Program-made: the position numbers and the translations under genes | Notes under the pieces: model-generated | What the model was told of the DNA's origin: nothing | Seen by the model: the letters and a program-made list of their open reading frames with translations, nothing else | Databases searched by the model: none | Origin: Parvicella tangerina | Lineage (GTDB): Bacteria; Bacteroidota; Bacteroidia; Flavobacteriales_D; Parvicellaceae | Length of the DNA: 64,000 nt | Assembly: GCF_907165195.1 (NCBI RefSeq) | Contig: NZ_OU015584.1 | Coordinates: forward strand, 1,674,001 to 1,738,000 | Reading direction: 5' to 3' | Shown: positions 50,098-57,945 of the stretch, in pieces | Layout: each line of letters opens with the position of its first letter | Numbering within the stretch: position 1 is the stretch's first letter

Positions 50098-50808
50098 AGC
50101 ATCATTCAATATTTTAATGACTCGATTTTTGACTAGTTCGAGTTCATCAATGTATACTTCGTTTATATCGATAAGTCTTTCGTAGTGATAGTTTAAATAT
50201 TCAAGTGCTTTAGTACCATCGCCTTTTTTAGCAAAAAGAAAACTTAGGTAATAGTTCTGATTAGGAATTGGGTTCTGGTTTAATCGCGTCCTTGATAATT
50301 GATCAATTAAAGTATTTATGCATTGATTTAAAGTTTGATTGTTTTCAAACCACTTTGAGATTACTTGAGGATATTTTTTAATGATTTTGTCGAGCGTTAT
50401 TTCGAAAGACTTGAGGTTAAAGTGAGAAACATAGTCTTCCTTTGTTCTAATATTTTTTTCAAAACTGTTTTTCCATCCATCAAGCCTCTCAAACATTTGT
50501 ATTGAGGTTGATTTGTCGGTTTTGTGGTTTACAAGAGTCTTATGGTTTGAAACTGTAGGAATGAAGTTAAAGCAAACACCATAAGAAAATGATCCTTTAT
50601 AGCCTTTAAGAACAGTATATTCAAGTACGTGTTTAATGCCTTCCTCGTTAAAATCATTGAACCAGAGATATTTACCATTCCAATTAGACAGTCCTAGATC
50701 TTTGGCAAAAGGAGAAACAACCTTTTGGAATATTTCAACTCTTTTCTCGACTAGCACTTCGTCTAGGTCATTAAAGTCAAAATGATTTTTCTTTTTGAAT
50801 ATCCACAT
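50086..50808 (-). CDS. Cassette gene: DUF4304-like protein
   Basis: 240 aa, cytoplasmic. The first 140 residues (KVVSPFAKDLGLSNWNGKYLWF, GSFSYGVCFNFIPTV) resemble DUF4304-type proteins found in toxin-immunity and accessory loci; the C-terminal part is helical (YYLSFLFAKKGDGTKALEYL), TPR-like. The stop codon lies within the arm of attC-like site 4, so the last six codons are encoded by the recombination site. The start is 8 bp inside the boundary at 50816-50825. Family placement is tentative. Confidence 0.62.
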   Translation of the reverse strand: MWIFKKKNHFDFNDLDEVLVEKRVEIFQKVVSPFAKDLGLSNWNGKYLWFNDFNEEGIKHVLEYTVLKGYKGSFSYGVCFNFIPTVSNHKTLVNHKTDKSTSIQMFERLDGWKNSFEKNIRTKEDYVSHFNLKSFEITLDKIIKKYPQVISKWFENNQTLNQCINTLIDQLSRTRLNQNPIPNQNYYLSFLFAKKGDGTKALEYLNYHYERLIDINEVYIDELELVKNRVIKILNDANKV

Positions 50809-50822
50809 TTTCGATTGATGCT

Positions 50823-50888
50823 AACGATCAGTCTAAAAAACGTAGCAACGGTAAGGTAGGTTTGGGCTATGTTTTTTGAGACATTGTT
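50823..50888 (-). other. attC-like site 5, short form
   Basis: 66 bp from AAC (50823-50825) to GTT (50886-50888). GTCTAAAAAACGTAGC on the left pairs with the reversed right arm GTCTCAAAAAACATAGC; one extra C gives an unpaired base and one pair is a wobble, as in classical attC sites. The loop is AACGGTAAGGTAGGTTTG. The length is in the classical attC range. Confidence 0.75.
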
Positions 50889-51285
50889 GTCAGTAGTATT
50901 TTTTTATTCTGCTAAAGATATAAAACTTGCAGCATAAAAAACTGCGGAGTAGAACTCAAAAGCTTCAGGTACATTTCGTAGGGATGTCAAGAGTTCCTAT
51001 GACCTTTTAGGGTTGCTAAGAGTCGTAGAAAAGAACGCCTGCCAACTTAATTATTTTTCGATTAATTTAATTGAATCTAAGTCAATCGCTTGACTTTGTG
51101 GTTTTTAACCCCTAACTTTGCAAAGTCTTAGAAGATGCTCTGCGACTTCCGAAAACAGTCTCCGACATGATTTTCAAGATCTTCGAGATCTAGACTTTGA
51201 AAAATTAATTCAATCAACTTACTCGAAAAATCTGGCAGGTTGACATCCCCCAGAAATCTGAAATTTTTGTTCTATTACTGACAAC
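50886..51285 (-). other. ORF-less cassette with nested inverted repeats
   Basis: Bounded by GTTGTCAGTA (50886-50895) and its complement TACTGACAAC (51276-51285). The 380 bp inside contain no ORF of note on either strand. Instead there is a large inverted repeat: CCTGCCA and ATTTTTCGA (51038-51044, 51053-51061) pair with TCGAAAAAT and TGGCAGG (51223-51231, 51233-51239). Inside lie a 7-bp hairpin AAGTCAA/TTGACTT (51079-51096), ACTTTGCAAAGT, and GATCTTCGAGATC. It may encode a structured RNA or be a decayed cassette. Confidence 0.55.
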
Positions 51286-51317
51286 AACTGAATAACAACA
51301 TTGATGTTATTCCAGTT
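51283..51317. other. Short hairpin at the head of the array
   Basis: AAC, then AACTGAATAACA / TGTTATTCCAGTT arms with a 7-nt loop and one extra C. It begins exactly at the last cassette boundary and closes on GTT (51315-51317). It may be a very short attC-like site or the chromosomal attachment site of the array. Without more copies this cannot be decided. Confidence 0.4.
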
Positions 51318-51404
51318 ATATCTATTGATTTGCTAATTTATTGAAAATTAGACATCAATTCGGTTTTATCCGTATATTTCTCGGTAATACCCGGATAAAT
51401 ACGA

Positions 51405-53036
51405 TTAAAATGGAGGATCGCACTTAAAAGTGATTTCTTCTCCTAACTTTGGATGAACGATCGTCAACTGTGCAGCATGCAAATGCAAACGATCTGCTCG
51501 TTTTCCGTAAAGGTCATCGCCTAATATGGGAGTATTTAATCCGTCTTGATGGGCAGCATGAACTCTGAGTTGATGAGTTCTCCCCGTAACTGGAAAAAAA
51601 TGAATGCGGGTTTTTCCATCTTTCACTTCCATAACTTGGTAGTAGGTCTCGGCTGGCCTTCCGTGTACCTCATCTACTAACTGCCTGGGGCGGTTGTCCA
51701 GGTCTACTCTTAGCGGTAATTCGATCTTTCCAGACTTAGTACTCAATTCGCCATCCAATTGCGCTTCATAACGCTTTTTTACAGTGCGCTCTTCAAACTG
51801 CCGTTGTAAGGCGCTATGGGTTACTTTGTCCTTGGCAATGACGATGATCCCAGAGGTGCTTTGGTCCAATCGATGCACTAACAACGGTCCGGTAGCAGTG
51901 GGATAATTTGTCTTAACGAGGTCAAGAACGTTGGGTACAGCAATTTTACCAGGAGCTGATAACATTTCGGTAGGTTTATTGAGTACGAGTAGATCATCAT
52001 CTTCATAGATGGTTTCCAGCGCTTCCTTTACTTTAATATTGGCTCGTGGGTCTTCATCTACATCAAGTCCTTGTAGCATAAACCCTAATACGGGTTCACA
52101 CTTGCGCTTGCAAGCTGGGTAGAACTCCCAGTGTTTCCTGATTTCTTTTTTAGGTGAATTTCCCCACCAGAACTCTGCCATCGCAATGGGTTGAAAATTA
52201 TGCTGATAGGCAAACTGTAACAGTTTAGGCGCAGCACATTCTCCCGTACCAGCTGGAGGAACCTCACCTCCAAAGAGGTCTAAAACGTTCTTGGTTTCTC
52301 CTTTAGCATTAAGGAAGTTGTATTGCTCAAAGAGTTGTTGCTGCAATTGATTAGACTTCGCTTTGCGTTGCTCTTTTAACGCTTTTAAATGCTTTTGATA
52401 AGGCAGAAGTGCATTTGTTCTTTGAGCTTGTAGATCCTTGATCTCTCCTTTGATCTTTTTGATGACATACTGTTGATAGTGACTTTCTTTCTCATGTGCT
52501 ACTTTAACGGCTGCTAGTTCGAATACCCTCTCCTCATGAGCCAGTTCTTTACGCATTGCTTTCCGGACAGTTTTTCGAGTACTATAATTGGCCTTGGCCT
52601 CATCCAACTCAAACTCCAGATCTTGCAATGAACGATTGTAATGGGTTTTCAAACAACGCAACTCAGGGTCATTTTCCAACGCTCTGATCTGTTCATTTAA
52701 TTGATTTAGCTGCCCTTCACCCTTGCGGTAGAATCCTTCTTCATCCAACATGTCAAACACAGGAGGAACAAAATAGGAGTAGTAATTGCCGCATTGTAGC
52801 TTACCAGAAAAAGCGGCTAAATACCCGAGGTTGCCAACCTGATCATAAGCCACCAAAACACCAAACATCTTTCCAATATCTTGGAAGTTGTGAATACCTG
52901 AAGTAAGATTCCTCAAATCTTTCATAACCTCCTTTGCTGCTTGCTGAGCTAAAGGGTGGGGTTCGTAATCGAAAGGGAAAGTGAAGCGTTTGGGTAAACC
53001 TGAATGGTTGAATAGTGGTCTAAATTTAGATGGCAT
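51405..53036 (-). CDS. RluA-family pseudouridine synthase with large N-terminal extension
   Basis: 543 aa. The catalytic domain (about 330-543) has YEDDDLLVLNKPTEMLSAPG, LLVHRLDQSTSGIIVIA (catalytic Asp in HRLDxxTSG, near 387-395), VKKRYEAQLDG, and FPVTGRTHQLRVHAAH. The first 320 residues are a lineage-specific extension with a long coiled coil (about 110-240) and EYGTGECAAP-like segment GTGECAAPKLLQFAY with FWWG. It isomerises uridine to pseudouridine in rRNA or tRNA; the target cannot be named. A hairpin at 51365-51399 after the stop lacks a good T run. Marks the return to ordinary chromosomal genes. Confidence 0.85.
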   Translation of the reverse strand: MPSKFRPLFNHSGLPKRFTFPFDYEPHPLAQQAAKEVMKDLRNLTSGIHNFQDIGKMFGVLVAYDQVGNLGYLAAFSGKLQCGNYYSYFVPPVFDMLDEEGFYRKGEGQLNQLNEQIRALENDPELRCLKTHYNRSLQDLEFELDEAKANYSTRKTVRKAMRKELAHEERVFELAAVKVAHEKESHYQQYVIKKIKGEIKDLQAQRTNALLPYQKHLKALKEQRKAKSNQLQQQLFEQYNFLNAKGETKNVLDLFGGEVPPAGTGECAAPKLLQFAYQHNFQPIAMAEFWWGNSPKKEIRKHWEFYPACKRKCEPVLGFMLQGLDVDEDPRANIKVKEALETIYEDDDLLVLNKPTEMLSAPGKIAVPNVLDLVKTNYPTATGPLLVHRLDQSTSGIIVIAKDKVTHSALQRQFEERTVKKRYEAQLDGELSTKSGKIELPLRVDLDNRPRQLVDEVHGRPAETYYQVMEVKDGKTRIHFFPVTGRTHQLRVHAAHQDGLNTPILGDDLYGKRADRLHLHAAQLTIVHPKLGEEITFKCDPPF

Positions 53037-53037
53037 A

Positions 53038-53631
53038 TTATTTCTCCAAATTAACCATTAACTTATCCAACTGCTTAAGGATACGCTCCTGCTCAGCTAA
53101 TTTATAGTCATCCGCAAAGGGAGCACCGCAGTCTCCATCTTCTATCCTTCTGAAAAGCACATCGTTTTCAAAATAACTGTAGTTGTTCATGGTGTCTATT
53201 TCAGGCGTCCCTAATTCATCTTCTGCATAGAATGGGTGACTGTATGAGATGTCAGATTCTTTAACGAAGATCAACTTTTCCTCCTCTAAATAGTACTTAT
53301 TCCAAACTTGCCCCATTTCTCCAAAATGATGCGCTTCAATATAAGCTACTTGCTCTCCGTCAAAATACATCATCACTTCTCCTCCTTCTGTTGATTCATG
53401 TACTTCAAAGAGCAATCCATCGTCCCAATCGTGTCTGTTGTTAATAGCTGCTACCTTCATGTCAATCGACTCGATCCTTGGATCAGTATCTTCCTGCGTC
53501 TCTTCAACAGTTTCTTCATCATGATCTCCTGACTCTTCCATTGCAGGTTCTTCGCTTTGTTCTACTGATTGCTCAGAACAACCCAAAGCCAGGATGCTCA
53601 CTGGGACAATAATTAAGTATTTAATTTTCAT
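53038..53631 (-). CDS. Acidic lipoprotein of unknown function
   Basis: 197 aa lipoprotein (MKIKYLIIVPVSILALGC). A very acidic linker follows the lipid Cys (about residues 20-50, rich in Glu, Asp and Thr). A compact beta-rich domain begins with a GLLFEVHESTEGGEVMMYFD strand pair. No family recognised. The start overlaps the PPK2 gene end by 11 bp and the stop is 1 bp before the pseudouridine synthase start, so the three are one operon. Confidence 0.65.
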   Translation of the reverse strand: MKIKYLIIVPVSILALGCSEQSVEQSEEPAMEESGDHDEETVEETQEDTDPRIESIDMKVAAINNRHDWDDGLLFEVHESTEGGEVMMYFDGEQVAYIEAHHFGEMGQVWNKYYLEEEKLIFVKESDISYSHPFYAEDELGTPEIDTMNNYSYFENDVLFRRIEDGDCGAPFADDYKLAEQERILKQLDKLMVNLEK

Positions 53632-54382
53632 ATTCAGGCGTAAATAATTTGCTTTTTAAAGGTGGAAAGGATAGGTCCATTTGCTCCATTGCTTCGATCA
53701 CAATTTTAGCAATGATGTTGGCCTTTTCTTTATTGTCATCACTCGGGATGATATGCCAGGGAACTTCATTGCATCGTTCAAAGATCTCCTCGTATACCTC
53801 CATGTATTGATCCCATTTCTTGCGGACTTCCCAGTCTCCATCGCTATGCTTGTAATGTTTATCATGGCGGTTCACCCGTTTCATGAGTTTTTCTTTTTGA
53901 CGATCTTTACTTAGATGCAAGTAGAACTTTAGAATGGTGGTTCCATTTTTGGTGAGCATTCGCTCGAAGTCGTTCATCATTTCGAAACGCTCATCAATAA
54001 CGTCATCGGGTAGATAGCCTTCCACTTTAGGGACTAAAATATCCTCGTAATGGGAACGATTAAAAATATGGATCATTCCTTTAGCAGGACAAACGTGATG
54101 AACTCTCCAAAGAAAGTCATGTGAAGCCTCTTTTTCAGTAGGCTTTTTAAACGAAAATACATGACACCCTGCAGGATTGATTTCTCGAAACACATCTCTT
54201 AAAGCACTGTCTTTTCCAGAAGCATCTACCCCCTGAAAGATCACTAGTAGACTTTTTTCCTTTTGAGCGTAAAGCTTTCGCTGGAGTTCAATGATGTCTT
54301 TTGAAAGTTGTTTATTCTCTTTCTTGATCTCTTTACGTGATTTATCAAATTCTAATCGGGTAGGGTGGTCGCTTAATTTCAT
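53621..54382 (-). CDS. Polyphosphate kinase 2 family protein
   Basis: 253 aa cytoplasmic P-loop kinase. Walker A LLVIFQGVDASGKDSALRD (about 45-62), FKKPTEKEASHDFLWRVH (lid region), Walker B-like IFNRSHYEDILVPKV (about 105-119) and KFYLHLSKDRQKEKL with basic lid residues. The size and the PTEKEASHDFLWR segment match single-domain PPK2 enzymes, which phosphorylate nucleoside mono- or diphosphates using polyphosphate. The nucleotide preference (class I-III) cannot be set from the motif view alone. Confidence 0.88.
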   Translation of the reverse strand: MKLSDHPTRLEFDKSRKEIKKENKQLSKDIIELQRKLYAQKEKSLLVIFQGVDASGKDSALRDVFREINPAGCHVFSFKKPTEKEASHDFLWRVHHVCPAKGMIHIFNRSHYEDILVPKVEGYLPDDVIDERFEMMNDFERMLTKNGTTILKFYLHLSKDRQKEKLMKRVNRHDKHYKHSDGDWEVRKKWDQYMEVYEEIFERCNEVPWHIIPSDDNKEKANIIAKIVIEAMEQMDLSFPPLKSKLFTPEYEN

Positions 54383-54409
54383 ACGCTGCTTAATAATGGA
54401 CGCCTCAAT

Positions 54410-54628
54410 TTACGAATTCTTTCTGTAACCAAGCGCTCCTGAAGGACAACGGTCTATCTGATCCACTAACTCTTGAGAAGATGCATTGTTGATCTTGATC
54501 CAGGGTCTTGCAATGGGGTTATAAACTTTCGGGAGCGTTTTAACACAAATACCCGCATGTGTACACTTTTTGGGTTCCCAGGTGATTGTAATTTCACCAT
54601 TAGAATATTCTTTAATCTCTTCTTTCAT
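54410..54628 (-). CDS. YjdI-like mono-cluster [4Fe-4S] protein
   Basis: 72 aa. Cys residues in KCTHAGICVKTLP (about 22 and 28) and RCPSGALGY (about 60), with PIARPWIKINNAS between, match the small (4Fe-4S) mono-cluster/Fer4_19 family typified by YjdI. Probably a small electron carrier or a cofactor-binding partner. Full length for the family. 27 bp from the PPK2 gene downstream. Confidence 0.82.
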   Translation of the reverse strand: MKEEIKEYSNGEITITWEPKKCTHAGICVKTLPKVYNPIARPWIKINNASSQELVDQIDRCPSGALGYRKNS

Positions 54629-54726
54629 AGTTGTATGGCGTTATCCTGTTAGTCCTTAAAAATAGTAAAAAAAGGATGCACTATTGAAATTCTCCAAAGT
54701 CAATCGATTGCTCGGGTAGTGATTGC

Positions 54727-55623
54727 TTATTGGTTGAGAATTTGTCGGATTCGAATTCCTATTTCAAAAGAGAACTTTTTTGCAGCTTTCTCATCCAGAT
54801 GACTCCCGTCATAAGAGTTATAGGCTTTAGGACTAAAGGTTAGCCAGTGAACGCCTATGCCCTGAAGTTTTTTCGCAACTTCCTCCATATCCACACCAGA
54901 CATAGATTCTTCTAATTGATGCATCGCCACAGTGCTTGGCGGATTAAATGCAATAACGGTATAGTGATCTTTGATTAAATTCTTTACCTCATCGATAAAT
55001 AAACTTACTTCCTCTTGACGAACTTGATAGGATTCAAAGACTTTTTGATAGCTTTCTAGCGCCAATGCAGAGTCGGGAACAAGGTATGAAGATGCTACCC
55101 AGCCAGACGAGGTATAGTTTTGTTGGTAGTTTTGTTGGTCTCCTTCTGTGATGTCAGAAAGTTTGTAGGGAGAGAAGGGTTTTAATAACCTGTAGAGATG
55201 GATGAGTTTAAACTGTTCTTTCTGGGAATACGCCAAAAAAGATTTGAGGTGCTCATTTTTAAAGGCCTCTGTAGTGAGCGAATGGGGTGTGACGCCAAGA
55301 ACCAGTATTTTGTTTTTTGCGTTTGGATCAAATTTGCTTTTGACAAAATCAAGGTACGCACTACTAAAACCAGCACTAGAATACCCTAGGTTGATAGCTT
55401 TCATGTCTGCATTTCCTAACCCATCAATTAGATCATTTGGAGAAACACCTCGGTACACTCTGGAATCTCCTGCAATAACAACATCATATTCACTTCCCGA
55501 AAAGGTTTTACTTAACCAGAAATGCTTGATGGATGCTTCATCATTGGGTAGGTCGGGCAAGAGCAGTTTCAACAGAAGAAACACACAACTTGAGATCGCT
55601 ATGGAGAGGAGAATTTTTTTCAT
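54727..55623 (-). CDS. SGNH/GDSL-like protein paired with MBOAT
   Basis: 298 aa with one N-terminal membrane anchor (about 5-25) and an extracytoplasmic SGNH-like domain: nucleophile block VVIAGDSRVYRGVSP (about 49-63), AINLGYSSAGF (Gly/Asn blocks), and YDGSHLDEKAAKKF near the C-terminus (Asp/His block). This matches the AlgX/DltD-like partners that receive an acyl group from an MBOAT protein and pass it to a polysaccharide or other acceptor. It starts 1 bp after the MBOAT stop, so the pair is coupled. Acceptor unknown. Confidence 0.75.
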   Translation of the reverse strand: MKKILLSIAISSCVFLLLKLLLPDLPNDEASIKHFWLSKTFSGSEYDVVIAGDSRVYRGVSPNDLIDGLGNADMKAINLGYSSAGFSSAYLDFVKSKFDPNAKNKILVLGVTPHSLTTEAFKNEHLKSFLAYSQKEQFKLIHLYRLLKPFSPYKLSDITEGDQQNYQQNYTSSGWVASSYLVPDSALALESYQKVFESYQVRQEEVSLFIDEVKNLIKDHYTVIAFNPPSTVAMHQLEESMSGVDMEEVAKKLQGIGVHWLTFSPKAYNSYDGSHLDEKAAKKFSFEIGIRIRQILNQ

Positions 55624-55624
55624 G

Positions 55625-57043
55625 CTAGAATTGGAAGTAAATGAATTGCTGACCTTCTCCTCTAAACAGTAAGATCATAATAATTGACAGGGATACAAAT
55701 GCTACATCTACCCAATCTCGATGCTTAGAATAAAATGTGCTCAATGGTGTTCTGTTTTTCCTGGCGCGTATGATCATTTCGATAACAATGGCAAGGTATA
55801 GATAGATCAGTTGGTCTAAATAAGCGCTCAAATACGTTATATCAGAAGAACTGAGACTAAAAAGCTTTTTAATGATCGTGGTTCCTTGATTGATGTCATT
55901 CGCCCTGAAATAAACCCAAGCTACGGTGACTTGAAGAAAAATGATTAACGTTAGCAGCGCAGGAAGGTGCTTGAGTTTTTTGTTCCATTTTGTGTAGCGT
56001 TCTATCAATTGATAGATGATATGAAGCCCAGCCCATGCGATAAAAGTATAGTTGGCACCATGCCATATCCCAGACAGCATCATGGTGATGAAGAGTGCGA
56101 TGATTCCCATGTAGATCCCATTTCTGGATCCTCCAAGTGGAATGTAGACATAGTCTCTGAACCAAGTGGAAAGTGAAATATGCCATTTAGACCAAAACTG
56201 CTTGATACTCGTTGCTAAGTAGGGATGATTAAAGTTCATTTTGAAGTGATATCCCATCATTTTAGCCAAACCTCTTGCCATTAAACTGTAGCCACTAAAG
56301 TCTGCATAAATTTGAAAAGAGAAAGCGATAGCCACTGTCCACCAAAAGAGCGTGCCATCATAGGGCGTCTTTCCCTCAAAAGCGCTATCAATAAAATAGG
56401 AGAGGTTATCGGCTATCACTACTTTTTGAAACAAGCCATAACAGATCATCTTCGTGGCGTTCCACTTCTCCAGATCATTAGGAATATGGTAGCTTTTAAG
56501 TTGCTTAAGAAAGTCTTTTGCACGTATGATCGGACCAGCCACCAACTGCGGAAACATAACCAGGTAAGCAAAGAAGTGGAGTACATTTCTTGTAGGCTCA
56601 AGGCGACCACGATAAATGTCTATGGTGTAACTGAGCGACTGAAAAGTATAAAAACTGATTCCTACAGGAAGGATGAGGGCAAATTCGGGGATACTTTCTG
56701 CCAGATGAGCTTCATAACCTAATTTAGCTACAAGATCCTCAATAACGGTAGCGAAGAAAACAGCATACTTGAAAATAAAAAGAGCACCTAGATTTGCGCC
56801 AAGAGAAACTCCAAGGATCATTTTTTTATTGAACTTCTTTTTTCTCAAACCCAGCCCAGCAAAATAATCCACTAGACCACTGAAAAGGATAAGGAATAAA
56901 AATCTCCAGTCCCACCAGCCGTAAAAAATGAAACTAGCGAAAACAATAAATCCCCATCTTAAGTTGTCTTGTTTCCTGAATAGAGGCCACAGCGAAAAGA
57001 AGAGTACCGCAAAGACTAAAAAATCAAATGAGTTGAATAGCAT
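55625..57043 (-). CDS. MBOAT-family O-acyltransferase
   Basis: 472 aa with about ten membrane segments. Key motifs: FFAYLVMFPQLVAGPIIRAKDF, FQIYADFSGYSLMARGLAKMMG, FWSKWHISLSTWFRDYVYIPLGGSRN-like block (about 275-300) and MLSGIWHGANYTFIAWAGLH with the catalytic His near 323. This is the AlgI/DltB/PatA group that moves acyl groups across the membrane for O-acylation of extracellular polysaccharide. The SGNH protein encoded right after it is the probable partner. Confidence 0.9.
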   Translation of the reverse strand: MLFNSFDFLVFAVLFFSLWPLFRKQDNLRWGFIVFASFIFYGWWDWRFLFLILFSGLVDYFAGLGLRKKKFNKKMILGVSLGANLGALFIFKYAVFFATVIEDLVAKLGYEAHLAESIPEFALILPVGISFYTFQSLSYTIDIYRGRLEPTRNVLHFFAYLVMFPQLVAGPIIRAKDFLKQLKSYHIPNDLEKWNATKMICYGLFQKVVIADNLSYFIDSAFEGKTPYDGTLFWWTVAIAFSFQIYADFSGYSLMARGLAKMMGYHFKMNFNHPYLATSIKQFWSKWHISLSTWFRDYVYIPLGGSRNGIYMGIIALFITMMLSGIWHGANYTFIAWAGLHIIYQLIERYTKWNKKLKHLPALLTLIIFLQVTVAWVYFRANDINQGTTIIKKLFSLSSSDITYLSAYLDQLIYLYLAIVIEMIIRARKNRTPLSTFYSKHRDWVDVAFVSLSIIMILLFRGEGQQFIYFQF

Positions 57044-57105
57044 TGTTCAGCCAATTGTAAAGTGACGCAAAACTATTACAATTAACGGTCTGGACAAAAA
57101 ACACC

Positions 57106-57945
57106 CTAATCTACCTTTTTAAGGTTTTGCAATTCAGCCCACGCTGTCCAGGAACCGTCAAATACATTCATACTATTGATTCCAGCAAGCTGTCCGGCTA
57201 GTAAGATGATGCATGCCGTGAGGCCAGAACCACAACTGTAGGTGGTTTTGTCATCAGCGCCTAGAGTCGAAAAAATCTCATTTAGTTCCTGTGGTGATTT
57301 GAACTTATTCTCATTCAGTACTTCTTGATAAGGTAAATTCAAAGAGTTTGGAATGTGGCCACTTTGTAGATGCTTTCTGGGTTCGGGAGCAGTTCCATCA
57401 AACCTTCCTTTTGAACGCGCATCAACAATGGTGAATTTTGATTCAGAGGTGTTTTGAACGATGTCATCGTATGACTTGACCCATGCGGGTTGATAATCAA
57501 CTACGTAGGATGTAGTTTTATTCTGCATACTATTTCGATCCCAGGCAATACTTTCAATGGTCGGGTAGCCTGAGTTGATCCATTCGGGCAGACCGCCATC
57601 CAAGACTTGCACATCTTGATGCCCCATTAATTTGAACAACCACCAAACTCGAGGTGAAGAATACACTCCCAAATTATCAAAAACAACCACGGTTGATGTG
57701 TTGGTAATTCCTAAGCGGTTACACGTTTCTTCAAATTGTTTGGGTGTAGGAACAGTATTTGGAAATGTACCAGAAGGATCACTGAAGTCCCGCTTTAAGT
57801 TCACCACGATTGCTCCTGGAATCGTTTGATTTTGCTCATCGGTATTTCCTCCTGTAACTTTTGGTGTTGAGACGTCTAGCAGGATCAAGTTAGGATTGTC
57901 TAATTGTGCATTAAGCTGTTTCGTATTGATAATGGGTGAGGTCAT
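57106..57945 (-). CDS. Two-domain rhodanese sulfurtransferase
   Basis: 279 aa, two rhodanese domains in tandem. The N-terminal one is structural (LLDVSTPKVTGGNTDEQ, PGAIVVNLKRDFSDPSG). The C-terminal one is catalytic with CGSGLTACIILLAG near 236 (loop CGSGLT, usual for 3-mercaptopyruvate/thiosulfate sulfurtransferases). VDARSKGRFDGTAPEPRKH and SGHIPNSLNLPY are the conserved CH2A/CH2B-like segments. Cytoplasmic, since no signal is seen. Choice between mercaptopyruvate and thiosulfate is open. Confidence 0.88.
   Translation of the reverse strand: MTSPIINTKQLNAQLDNPNLILLDVSTPKVTGGNTDEQNQTIPGAIVVNLKRDFSDPSGTFPNTVPTPKQFEETCNRLGITNTSTVVVFDNLGVYSSPRVWWLFKLMGHQDVQVLDGGLPEWINSGYPTIESIAWDRNSMQNKTTSYVVDYQPAWVKSYDDIVQNTSESKFTIVDARSKGRFDGTAPEPRKHLQSGHIPNSLNLPYQEVLNENKFKSPQELNEIFSTLGADDKTTYSCGSGLTACIILLAGQLAGINSMNVFDGSWTAWAELQNLKKVD

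Noticed and set aside
46677-50808. A toxin-antitoxin or phage-defence island made of the small cassette genes
   Set aside because: The DUF4304-like and acidic immunity-like proteins hint at it, but no toxin or defence domain can be named, so no such system is claimed.
46500-51320. CRISPR array
   Set aside because: The repeated elements are 66-189 bp imperfect hairpins around genes; there are no short identical repeats with uniform spacers, and no cas genes.
51365-51399. Hairpin TTTATCCG/CGGATAAA as terminator of the RluA-type gene
   Set aside because: On the minus strand it is followed by AACCG and not by a T run, so it cannot be called an intrinsic terminator.
55202-55672. Plus-strand ORF of 156 codons opposite the SGNH/MBOAT genes
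   Set aside because: Shadow of two well-supported minus-strand genes; no domain, Ser/Leu-rich composition typical of antisense frames.
56312-56722. Plus-strand ORF of 136 codons opposite the MBOAT gene
   Set aside because: Antisense to a conserved membrane protein with clear motifs; no signal of its own coding.
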